DNA of 53,261 nucleotides from the IMG/VR virus record IMGVR_UViG_3300031687_000019, positions 1 to 53,261 of that record. One strand, given 5' to 3'. The notes under the pieces were generated by a model that ran no database searches, was not told where the DNA came from, and worked only from the letters and a program-made list of their open reading frames with translations. Origin of the DNA: a virus. Positions 25,747-36,200 of this stretch are shown here, piece by piece (positions within the stretch are counted from its first letter, which is position 1; each line of letters starts with the position of its first letter). Made by a program: the position numbers and the translations under genes.

Positions 25747-25754
25747 TAGAATAA

Positions 25755-27365
25755 ATGGCAGCAATAATAGAATTAAAATACTTTAATACGTTTTGGCTTA
25801 AAAAAATTAAATCCATTACAGACGTTGAGCCGGGATACACCGCTCAGGTTAATGAATTTGATCCGGCGACTAGGGTAATTCTTATGAATAATTCAGCGGA
25901 CGCAACTGAGATGAACGTAGGCCAGGAAATTACAATTAAATGGACTGTTTTCGGTACTGAGATTACGTATAAAACTAGTATAGTTGAAAGAATTGATACA
26001 CCATCATTTGGGTTTAGGTTTAAACTTGCTGACGATCCGCCGGTGCCTCTTCCCGCTAACCCACTTTCTGGTTACCCAGGTGGAGTAAATGCCGCTCTTG
26101 GCAAAATTATCAATTTTGATAATATACCCCAAGCCTATATAGCTACAGCAGATGTAGATACGGATTGGCTACTGGAAGAATCCAGAATACGAGGCGGATA
26201 TAATAATACGAGCGTAGATTTAGGAGTTAAGGCTTATTTAGTAGAGGAAGACCCTAGGCAAAAACATAGATTTAGTTCACTTATACATTCTGGCATATTT
26301 AATTCTAGAACAAATGTTAACCAAACAAATCAATTTTCAGTCGGCGAAGACATAACCCGTACAATTGACCCAGCTAATGGATCTATACAAAAACTATACG
26401 CGGAAGACACTAACCTAATTATTTTTCAAGAAAGTAAAGTAAGTAAATCTTTAATTGATAAGGACGCAATATACTCAGCTGAAGGAAACGCTAGCGTTAC
26501 TAGTCGTAATCTAGTTATTGGGCAAAACGTGGCTTACGCAGGGGAGTATGGCATAAGCACAGATCCTGGATCATTTGCAGTTAATGGATACAGAAAGTAC
26601 TTTACTGACAGAAATCAAAATGTTGTGTGCAGATTATCCATGGACGGCATTACAGTTATATCCGGCTATGGTATGGCAGACTTTTTTAGAGATAAGCTTT
26701 CCACCGCTAAAGATAATTTAGTAGGTGGCTGGGATGCCCATAACAAGCAATACATTCTATCTATACCTCAGTCTACTAGCAACTTCTCCTCAGAGAGCAG
26801 CTATGACACATTAGCATTCGACGAAACAGCTAAAGGCTGGGTAAGCCTTTATAGCTACAAACCTAATCAAATTGTTAGCTTAAATAACAATTATTTTACA
26901 ACTTTCGAAGGAAAATTATGGAAGCATTATGAAAAACCTCCAAATAACTCGTCAATGGTTCGATTCTACGGAGTAACCTACAGAGCGGAAGTAACTTTTG
27001 TTTTTAATGGAGGCCCTTCTGTATCTAAAAACTTTCAAACCATAAACTACGAAGGAGATAACGGGTGGAGTATGTCTGAATTTAAAACTAATACGGACAG
27101 CGCTTTACCTATATCACAAGCAATTTTTGCCACCACTTTGGATCAAATGCAAAACTCATTATTAATTAATAGTTTTAAATTAAAAGAAGATAAATATTAC
27201 GCGGATATTACAAATAATACATCGTCACAAAGAGGAGAAGTTGTATTTGGAAGATCCTCTTCAGGAGTAAAAGGATTTTTTGCCACTGTAACTATGTACA
27301 CCCAGAGTGGAAGTCAAAGAAAAGAATTGTTTGCAGTAAGCACAGGGTTTGTACAATCATCATAA
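25755..27365 (+). CDS. Tail protein, second part of the muzzle-like complex
   Basis: 536 residues. SVGEDITRTIDPANGSIQKL, GEYGISTDPGSFAVNGYRKY, FTDRNQNVVCRLSMDGITVI and GYGMADFFRDKL form the propeller-like repeat region that in muzzle proteins usually follows the part encoded by the previous gene. Here it is a separate reading frame, 8 nt downstream. No signal or membrane segment. Role in the tail tip is inferred from this resemblance and from position. Confidence 0.65.
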   Translation: MAAIIELKYFNTFWLKKIKSITDVEPGYTAQVNEFDPATRVILMNNSADATEMNVGQEITIKWTVFGTEITYKTSIVERIDTPSFGFRFKLADDPPVPLPANPLSGYPGGVNAALGKIINFDNIPQAYIATADVDTDWLLEESRIRGGYNNTSVDLGVKAYLVEEDPRQKHRFSSLIHSGIFNSRTNVNQTNQFSVGEDITRTIDPANGSIQKLYAEDTNLIIFQESKVSKSLIDKDAIYSAEGNASVTSRNLVIGQNVAYAGEYGISTDPGSFAVNGYRKYFTDRNQNVVCRLSMDGITVISGYGMADFFRDKLSTAKDNLVGGWDAHNKQYILSIPQSTSNFSSESSYDTLAFDETAKGWVSLYSYKPNQIVSLNNNYFTTFEGKLWKHYEKPPNNSSMVRFYGVTYRAEVTFVFNGGPSVSKNFQTINYEGDNGWSMSEFKTNTDSALPISQAIFATTLDQMQNSLLINSFKLKEDKYYADITNNTSSQRGEVVFGRSSSGVKGFFATVTMYTQSGSQRKELFAVSTGFVQSS

Positions 27366-27374
27366 TTAAATTAA

Positions 27375-27842
27375 ATGAACAAAGAGTTATCAAATAATTT
27401 TATAGAACAACTAGAAGTGTTACAAAATGTTTTCATAGAAAACAATGAGGTAGAGGGGATATACGGAGACGGTAAATCTTTAGTTAATAACGAGGAGTTT
27501 CCTATAACAAACAACTTTACAGATGGACTTTACATGAGACATCTTACTATGAAAGCAGATACCGTGGTTATTAGCGCGATCCACCATACAAATCATTTTT
27601 GGTTTTTACTTTCAGGTAAAGTAATAGTGGAATCAGATAACGAGGTTGTAGAGCACGTTGCGCCTTGCTGGTCTTATTCTATTAAAGGAACAAAAAGGCT
27701 CGTTAGATGTGTTGAGGATTGTGTTTGGATAAACGTAATAGCCAATCCTACAGATACAATGGATATGAAACAAGTAGAAAATAATTTTTTCTCAATGACA
27801 CTTGAGGAATATAATAAAAAAGAAAAATTATGTCAGGAATAA
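27375..27842 (+). CDS. Cupin-fold protein in the tail module
   Basis: 155 residues. VISAIHHTNHFWFLLSGKVI then VEHVAPCWSYSIKGTKRLVR gives the cupin motif 1 (HHTNHFW...G) and a motif-2-like region, though the second metal His is not obvious. NPTDTMDMKQVENNFF is a typical tail of this phage cupin family. Cupins often serve as sugar-binding or isomerase scaffolds. Here it lies between tail and internal proteins and may be structural. Its stop overlaps the next gene by 13 nt. Confidence 0.7.
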   Translation: MNKELSNNFIEQLEVLQNVFIENNEVEGIYGDGKSLVNNEEFPITNNFTDGLYMRHLTMKADTVVISAIHHTNHFWFLLSGKVIVESDNEVVEHVAPCWSYSIKGTKRLVRCVEDCVWINVIANPTDTMDMKQVENNFFSMTLEEYNKKEKLCQE

Positions 27843-28582
27843 TAGTGGCCGCGGGAATCGGCATATTAGGCAGTGTAGCCGGTGGAATTATCGGTGGCAA
27901 AGCCGCTAAAAAAGCAGCAGCAGCAGCGGCAGCAGATAAAGCAAGAATAGGCAGACAAATGGCCCAATTTGAAGCAAATAGGCAGGATGTAACAAATCCT
28001 TTTTCTGATGTAAACTCTTTATCTGGTTTAATAGACGATATGAGGGGTGACCTATCTAATCCCTTTGCTAATCTAGGTGTTGCTACGGGAGCCGCGGAAA
28101 TTCAGATGGAACAAACAGACATAGCGCTAGCTAATACTTTAGATACGCTACAAGCAACCGGCGCAAGTGCGGGAGGGGCTACAGCATTAGCCCAAGCTGC
28201 TAGAGCAAGTAAAAAAGATGTTGCTGCTAATATAGAACAGCAAGAAGCTCAAAATGAAAAAATGAAGGCTCAAGGAGCACAGGATTTGCAAGCAAAAGAA
28301 ATGCAGCTTACTCAAATGGAAATTAGCGAGGAAGGACGTGTGCAAAATGCTCAAGCTCAAGGTAAACAATTTATGTTTAATGCTCAAGAAAACAGGGATA
28401 TGATGACATTAGACAGAATGCAAGGAGGTATTGATCAAGCTAATCAAAACGCAGCAAACGCAAATGCAGCAAAAGCGCAGGCTACCGCGGGCATGATAAG
28501 TGGTATAACATCTTCAGTGGGAGGATTAATGGGATCCGGAGCATTTGCAGAGGGAGGATCTTTAGCACCACCAACCGGCTAA
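27830..28582 (+). CDS. Internal virion / ejection protein, T7 gp14-like
   Basis: 250 residues. The N-terminus GIGILGSVAGGIIGGKAAKK is a Gly-rich hydrophobic segment able to enter a membrane. The rest is Ala/Gln/Met-rich helix (LQATGASAGGATALAQAARA, then a long coiled coil). Proteins of this type are stored in the capsid and injected to form part of the channel through the host envelope. It is the first of three consecutive candidates for such a role. Confidence 0.65.
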   Translation: MSGIIVAAGIGILGSVAGGIIGGKAAKKAAAAAAADKARIGRQMAQFEANRQDVTNPFSDVNSLSGLIDDMRGDLSNPFANLGVATGAAEIQMEQTDIALANTLDTLQATGASAGGATALAQAARASKKDVAANIEQQEAQNEKMKAQGAQDLQAKEMQLTQMEISEEGRVQNAQAQGKQFMFNAQENRDMMTLDRMQGGIDQANQNAANANAAKAQATAGMISGITSSVGGLMGSGAFAEGGSLAPPTG

Positions 28583-28602
28583 TAAAATATAAAATATAAA
28601 AT

Positions 28603-30195
28603 ATGAGTTATAGAAATCCAAAAATAATCGACGACAAGTCTGGGCAAATACTTGGCCAGGCAATAGCACTAGGTGCGCAGAATATTTCTAAAGGTATTGT
28701 AGGTATGGAAGCCCAATACCAAGCAGCACAAAAGCGAAAAGAAGAAAAAGCAAAAGCTGACCAATTAAAAAGGGATAGAGAATCTGATGGAATGGTTAAT
28801 GCCATAGAAACAAATGCAAAAAATAGGACCGCTCAATATAAACGGCAGCAAGATTTAATGAAAAATGTTGGTAAAAATTTTACCAGCAAGATGGAAAAAA
28901 ACGTAGATGAAGGGGGCCAGCTAAGAATGGATAATGTTACGGACAAAAGCCCTGAAATGGTTGCTAAAATTAAAAAGAATGTGGAAGAGCAAGATAACTT
29001 AAATGGTTTTATGGGCAATGTAGGTTCTATAATGCCCGAAGCCGCTGAGCTATCAGAATTAACCGCTAGTCAGTTAAAAGATATTGTGTACTATACCCCT
29101 ATAAATGGAGATAAAGGTGAGTCTGCTCAGCTTATTCTTAAAGGCTTAATGGCTACAGAAGGATACGGTTACGACATAATGCAAGAAGATGGCATAAATT
29201 ATCTTCTTATAAACACCCCAGACGGAGGACAAGCTAGATTTAGCGAAGCTGAATTAGAGGCTGCAGGGACGCTTTTTGGGAAACGAAACCAGACTACTTC
29301 CCAATATCTAGATGCAACGCTTAAAGACAAAATATTAGTGGAACAGGAAGGAGAATCCGGCCTAGCACTAAATAAGGCGCTAGCAGATAGCGTTCCTATT
29401 ACCACAGAAAAAGTGGATGAACAAGGATATAAAATTGTTAGGCAGGAAGTCAATGCAGGTAAGCTTGATAAGTTATTGAACACGGAGATAATGGAAATTA
29501 ATGCTACTATAACGACTGCTTCCTCTGTCCCCCAAAGAAACCAGACTTTAAATGATCTATTAATAGATCCAGATGAATTCGATGCTCTTTCTAAAGACAA
29601 GCAAGAAGTAATGATTGGGGATCAGGTTAGAAATAACATATTGCAAAAATATGGTATAAAGCAAATGGAAGTTGATTTAGAAAACAATGGCAAAGAAACA
29701 CAATACTACCGTCAAAGCAGAGGACCTGCTGTAAGAAAAGAAGGGGTTACTACCACACAAAGACTTGAAAACTTTAATGATTTTAATGCAGGATTGAGTA
29801 GCTTAGTTAAAACGGCGGGAGATGCCCCGGTAGGCATGCAGTCAGCTATGAAATTACTCTCTGTTGGAGCAGGTAAAAAGTTAACTATAAATAGTAAAAG
29901 AAGGCCTATAAACGATGTTGTATTTAATGGCGACAGCATGACTGTAACATGGGATAGACCTAAATTTGCCCCTTCTGAATCGGATCTTAGCATAGAAAAA
30001 TTTTATAATCCAAACAAAAACATAAAAGGAATTAACGGAGAGCAAGTTAAGCCTGCTAAGAATATAAACTCCAAAACCTTCGATTTAAACAATTATGAAA
30101 CATTAACTAATTTTATTCAAGATGCAGGATATGTTTCGGCTACTCAAGCAAGAGAAATGGCTAAAGAAATAATAGAGGCAAACAAGGCTAGATAA
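28603..30195 (+). CDS. Internal virion protein
   Basis: 530 residues, mostly helical and charged. KIIDDKSGQILGQAIALGAQ opens it; a Lys/Glu-rich coiled coil follows (AQKRKEEKAKADQLKRDRES). No transglycosylase or protease motif is seen. Position between the gp14-like protein and the giant protein suggests a second ejected component, comparable in place to T7 gp15. Inference from order. Confidence 0.55.
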   Translation: MSYRNPKIIDDKSGQILGQAIALGAQNISKGIVGMEAQYQAAQKRKEEKAKADQLKRDRESDGMVNAIETNAKNRTAQYKRQQDLMKNVGKNFTSKMEKNVDEGGQLRMDNVTDKSPEMVAKIKKNVEEQDNLNGFMGNVGSIMPEAAELSELTASQLKDIVYYTPINGDKGESAQLILKGLMATEGYGYDIMQEDGINYLLINTPDGGQARFSEAELEAAGTLFGKRNQTTSQYLDATLKDKILVEQEGESGLALNKALADSVPITTEKVDEQGYKIVRQEVNAGKLDKLLNTEIMEINATITTASSVPQRNQTLNDLLIDPDEFDALSKDKQEVMIGDQVRNNILQKYGIKQMEVDLENNGKETQYYRQSRGPAVRKEGVTTTQRLENFNDFNAGLSSLVKTAGDAPVGMQSAMKLLSVGAGKKLTINSKRRPINDVVFNGDSMTVTWDRPKFAPSESDLSIEKFYNPNKNIKGINGEQVKPAKNINSKTFDLNNYETLTNFIQDAGYVSATQAREMAKEIIEANKAR

Positions 30196-30222
30196 TAATT
30201 ACTACAATTAAAATATATATTT

Positions 30223-33200
30223 ATGTACGAGTACTTAATCAACAAAGAAACAGTAATTTTTGAAAACGAGAAAGACATGCTCGCGGGTCTTAAAGCCGCG
30301 GAAGAAGCGGAATATAGTATAGAGCTAATCAGAGATGATAGCATGGCTCAAAAATCAGAGGATACTTCCACGTTTGGCAAGCCTCAAAAAGAAGACACAT
30401 TTGTGTTTGGGAATCCTACCCCAGAAGAGCAGCTACAAGCTACTCAAAGCGAAGCGTCACAAGGAAATTTTACACAAGACCCTGTAGAGAGTGCGGATGC
30501 GGTGTCGGAAACTGTAGCACAAGACGATACGGAATTACCGCAGGAAGATACTTCTTTGGATTTACCAGAAGATGATTTTCAAATTAAATTAGATAAGCTT
30601 AAAGAACTTAAAGACTTTAGAGCTAAATCACCTAATGGCACTCTGCCAACAGATGGAGAGGCGTTTCAAAAGTTAAAAGATTACGACTATAATAAAGATT
30701 TAGGAATAATAAATACTGAAACAAGAGAAAAAGACCCGATAAAACAAGCTGAATTACAAGAATTTAAAGACTTTTCGCAAAACAGTTTAAACTCAGGTAT
30801 ACTACAGCAGCTAAATGTCAAAGGGGTTTCTTTACCAGCTAAAATACAAAACGGGCTTGAAAAAGAATATAGAAAGTATATAAAAGATAATTATGAAAAT
30901 TTTATTACTACTAGAACTGTTGCGGAGGTAGCTGTAAATATTACCAAAGATAAGCAAATGCCAACGGATTTTGCTATTGATCAAATTGTAGCGGAACAGT
31001 TGCAAGGGCTTCAAGAAAAGCAAAATAATGAAGAAAAAGAAAAAGAACAAATATTAGGTAGAGGTGTATCTAAGAACCCTACGCAAAAAGTAATTTCGGC
31101 TATAAAAGGTAGAATAGATAATGCCCCTGCTAACCGAAAACTATTTGGGGCAACAAGCCAAAGAATTGATGCTATTGATAGAAAACTAGCACCCAGTAAT
31201 CTTCTGCCAGACAACGAAAGACTTGCTTTAGAAGATGAAAGAAGAGCGCTAATTATTTCATCTGCTGAGGCTTTTGAAAGAATGAATCCTGCGGGATCCG
31301 CAAACCCATATAGGGACGGGTTTGAGTACGCTGGTAAAAGCAAAAAAAATAAACTAACTCAATTTTTTAATTTAGAAACGGGAGCGCAGGTAATGCCCGC
31401 GGAAGCTGCTTTAAGCAATGAAAAGCTTATTACCGCGCCTCCGGAGATGATTGCTGAAGCTGAAAGATTAGCCAAGCTGGCTAGAGAACCATTAAAAGCT
31501 GCTTTTTATTACAATGTTCTGAAAGAGACCCAAATAAACGAAGATCTTAAAAAAACATTTGATTTTAATCCAAACAAAGCTTACGAGCGGAGAGTTAATA
31601 AAGGCGAAGGAATCGGGCAAGGCCCAATGGATAAATCCCGTTTAAGAGTGTACCTTGAATCTAAGGGTTATACGCCAAATGAGAACGGCTTGTATACAAA
31701 TGTAACAGCTGAAGATTTATTACCTTTAAAAGACATGAACCTATCCGGAAGGTTTGGTATATTTAGTGAAGACGGCGGCTCTATATTAGACGACGCATTC
31801 GTCCCACGAGAAGGAGAATTGTCTACCCCAGCTATGTTTATACAAAATTTAGCGGAGGAAAGAATGCAAAACTCAATAGAGGGTAATGCACTAAACAGGG
31901 CTTACTTGTTTAACATCGATCCCGGCTCAGAAAAACTAGACGCAGGAGACTACGTAGCAACTTTTGCTAAAAAAGCCGCGGCCGGCACATTGGATTTACT
32001 GCCTGACAGCATGACTTCAAGGTACATTGATGAATTGCCTTTAACTCAGCGAGAAATGCTAGATAATTCCGAACAAATGTTAATGAATGCTGGTATTGAA
32101 ATAACTGAAGAGCAAAAAGAAAATTTTGCTAGAGGCTATGGCATGAAGGCGGTAGAACAACTAGGTGATTTTGCTCCTATGCTTATAAATTTTGCTTTTC
32201 TTAATAAAGCAGCAGGAGCCGCTGGAATGACTAGAATGATCGGTACTTTAATGAAGGGAGGGCCGAAACAAAAAGCAATGGGGCTAATTTTTGGCGCTTT
32301 ACTTGAAGAAGTAAAATTTGAAGCGGCCACTTATGGTGAAGCTAAAACACTAGGGGGTACTGGATTTTTTGCAGGGGGCCAAGTAGCTAATGCTTTACTA
32401 AAAGGAAGAATGGGTGCGTTGGCTAGAAAAATATTAGGAGGAGCCGTCGGAGGTACAGCAGGTAGTGAAACTGCTAAAGTTGCTGAATCTATGGCAGAAG
32501 ATCTTATGGGTGACAAAGATTTTAAAACCAGTATGCAAGAATATTACGGTGATATTGACGAAGTTACCGAGAGGCTAATAATTGACGGTATAGTTTTTGG
32601 TGTATTAGGTATGACCCATGCTAAAAAAATAGACTTCATGAAGCAAAGTGCTAAGCAAAAACTTTCTTCAAAGCTAAATCGAGAGATTAATGATATGTCT
32701 TCCATACTTACTCCAAAAGAACTTAGTAAAAAGAAAAACTTGAAAGCTGAACTTGATCAAGACCTAGCGCTTGATAACGAGGCGTTTAGCAAATTAGCTA
32801 TAGGAGATCAAATAAAAAATGCTAAAGCTGCTAAAGCTAGACTAAATGAACTAGATGCGCAACTAAAAAGTGATCCTTTTGAAGGCGGACTAACGTCTTC
32901 TGCAGCTAAATTTGAGATGTGGGCAGAAAGAGGAATGCTGGAAAATATAATTTCTCGCGTTGACGCAAATAAAATGGCGGCCAGAAAGTCAATAAACGAT
33001 CAAGCCAATAACTTTAAAGAAAGCATAGGCAAGCCTGATATGCCTGTTATTATAACAGAGAATGGTGAGGGGATGGCCCTTGGTAACAAGGGTGAATTTC
33101 AGTTTGAATCAGTTAACGGCAAGCCGTCCATAATAGTAGATTTATCTTTATACCAGCCTGGTGTTCTAAGTCAAGAGGGCTTTCATGCACAAATGGCATT

Positions 33201-36200
33201 TGCTTTTGGGAAAGGATCCGGACTTAAAAATGTAAGCCTTGAAGTTGCTAAAAAGCTAAGAGAAAAAATAGAACCCGCTGTAGAAAAAGCTTTAGCAAAT
33301 GAAAGATTTGTTATAAGCGACGGTGAAGGCGGAACTAAAAATGGTACATTTAAAGAAGCTATAGAGGATGCTTACAGGGAAGATCCCGCTAAAACAGATG
33401 AAGAATACGTAGCTAACATTATAGAATTTCTGGGTAATAAAAAATACAGAAACCTTTTACTAGATAATTCTTTAATGGGTAAGCTTAATAAAGCTGTAAG
33501 GAATACCGCTAAAGATTTAGGCATAAGTAAACAAAATGTTGATCAGAACTTAACTACAGCTGAACAAACATTAGACTTCTTATATACTTTATCAGATTTT
33601 TCACAGGGCCCCGGAAGAGGTAAGAAGAACTTTGCTGCGTTTAAAAACCTTTCAATTGATGGGACTAAGCTGGTTGATATGAAAACCAATACGGAAATTA
33701 CAACTGCAAAGGAAATTAAAAAAGACATTTCAGCATCTAAAGAAATAAAACCTGAAGAGAAAAAAGATATATTTTCAAAAGCAACAAGTGTATACGAAAA
33801 GATGATGGCTGACGGAGAAAGCATGGACCAAATCGGTGTGATGGTTGGATACGAATTTCAACCTCTAGTAAGATCTAAGCTGAGGTCTTATCTTACTGTC
33901 AAAGCGCTAGACAATGTTTCGGATCAAGTTATAGAAGACATCGTTTCAGATGTTACATTGGGTGATGGAAAAGGAGGTTCTCAAAATATACCAGGACTAG
34001 TTAAATCATACAAAGAAAGTGGTGAAGCCAGTTTAACTTCTTATATTTTTGGTCAATTAAATAACAAAATATTAGGCGCACTTCAACAACCAGCATATCG
34101 CGATATATTCAACACTTTTTCTATAGATGCTAATCCGGGTCAAGCTGAAAGACTAGCCGAAGGAGAAGGTTTAGGAGGCGAAGGGATTTCTGATGGGTAC
34201 GTAGATTTATCTTCACCCGAACAAAATGTTAGGATAAACAGGATTAAAGCAGAAGTTACGCTTAAATTGCCTGCTGAGTTAAAAGAAGATATTAATAGCA
34301 TAGGAGAGCGTCTTTTAATGTCTACCCCGTTAAAAAATCTTGAAGCTAAACAGGAAGGTAGTATAAAATTACCAAGCGGTAAGACAGCTGAAATCGTTAT
34401 ATCAAAAAGTGAGCAAGCCACTATTGAAATAGAGGGGGAACCCTCTGAAACTGTAAGAGTTAGATCTCCTAAAATTCTAGAAGAAAAATTCGGAACAGGT
34501 AAAAAGTCTTTTGTAAAAAAGCCTACTACTAAAGAAAAGCTTTATAGAGACGGCATTGACTTAATATACCCTAAGCTAGAAAAAGCTGTTGGGGGATTAA
34601 AAGACAATTATACTGCTACCCCGGAATACGAGGCTTTTGTAGACAATGCATATCCTTTGCTTAAAAATTATCTAAGCCAATCGGCTATTAACAAAAGATT
34701 TGCAGACTTCAAAGAACCAGCTATAGATAAAAAAACAGGCAAAATACTTAAGAAAAAAACTTCCGCAGGAGGAACCGTATTTACAAAAAAAGATGTAAAG
34801 TTAGCTGAGTGGAGAGGATACTTTTTAGGAAATGGTAGCAAGCGTATAGACGGGCGTAGACGATCTATAATAGAGGCATTTTCAGGAGAATTTGTATTTG
34901 ATTCTGTAATGGAATCATTATCTAATGAAGCCATAAGAAAGCAAATAGAATCAAGACAAGAAGATATTGGTGTTGAGCTACTAGATAATTTTGTAACAGT
35001 TATTGCTAAAGAGATAGATCGTGGCAACCCAGGGGTTATGGCATCTAAGATAATAAAAATTGCTAATGAGTTTGGTGTAGACCCTTACAACATGCTTTTC
35101 GATAAAAACAATAACCTAAGACCTATAGATGAAATAGCAATGATGCCTGGTGGGCCTGAGGCTTTAGGTGAATTATATAGAGGGGCACAAGCTGAGCTTA
35201 CAAGGCAACTACAAAACAGAGCGAAGGATCAGGAAATAAACACGGTAGATAAACTTGATAAATACTATAAGGACAACCCTGAGTTATTTACTCCTGAAAT
35301 GCGAGAAGCGGTAAAAGAAGTAAGAACATTGTCAATGGAAGATTTCAAAAATTTTAAGGATCAAACCGACTTTTTAGTGACATTATTTCCAGAAAAATTT
35401 TCTGAATTTTCTTTAGAAACCGTGGATGTTGGTGTGCCAAATAGTTTTTTATCTCAAATATTTTCAGCAAACTCTAGAACAAACAAGGCTACGGAAGCTT
35501 TTTACATTAATAAAGGTTTATCAGCGGAAGCCGCAAAGAAGAAAGCTACCATTAACAGGGAAGAGTTTACTAAAAAAATTAAAGGCAAAATAGGCACAAA
35601 CTATAATGCACCTGAAATGAAGCAAGCTAGAGAGGCGTGGGAAAGAGTAATGGAATTAGCTGAGGAAAACAATATTGATCGAAAAATTACTAATAAAAGC
35701 GTTAAAGTACAAAGAGGTATTACCATACTTAAGCAGGCAAAAGAGTATCAGGATGCAGTTGAAGCTATAATTTACTTGACAACAAATTTAACTACAAAGC
35801 AAAGAAAGGCTGAAATTAGCAAAATAGAGGGTTACGATGCTTACAAAAAGGCTATGGAATTACAAGTAGCTACATTAGATGCGATTTTACTTACATTTGG
35901 GGCAGCTTCCAAGATGGTAAAAGGAACTGCTGCAGAGCAAAAGGCTAGTAGAGATAATATATTCAAGGCTTTAGGCACTATGCTTTTAAACAACGATAAA
36001 GGGTTTAGAAATTTGTCACCTGAAATATACTACGAAATAAGAGATGGAGGTATAAAGGATCCTAAAAACGAACATTTGTTATCTAAAGCGGAATTTGCTA
36101 CTAGGGTTTTAACAGCATTTAATGAAGGAAGATTAAATACATTAGAAGAAGTAAAAGAAGTTTCTTCTGAATACGTTAGTTTAGTTGGGGAGCGAGCAGT

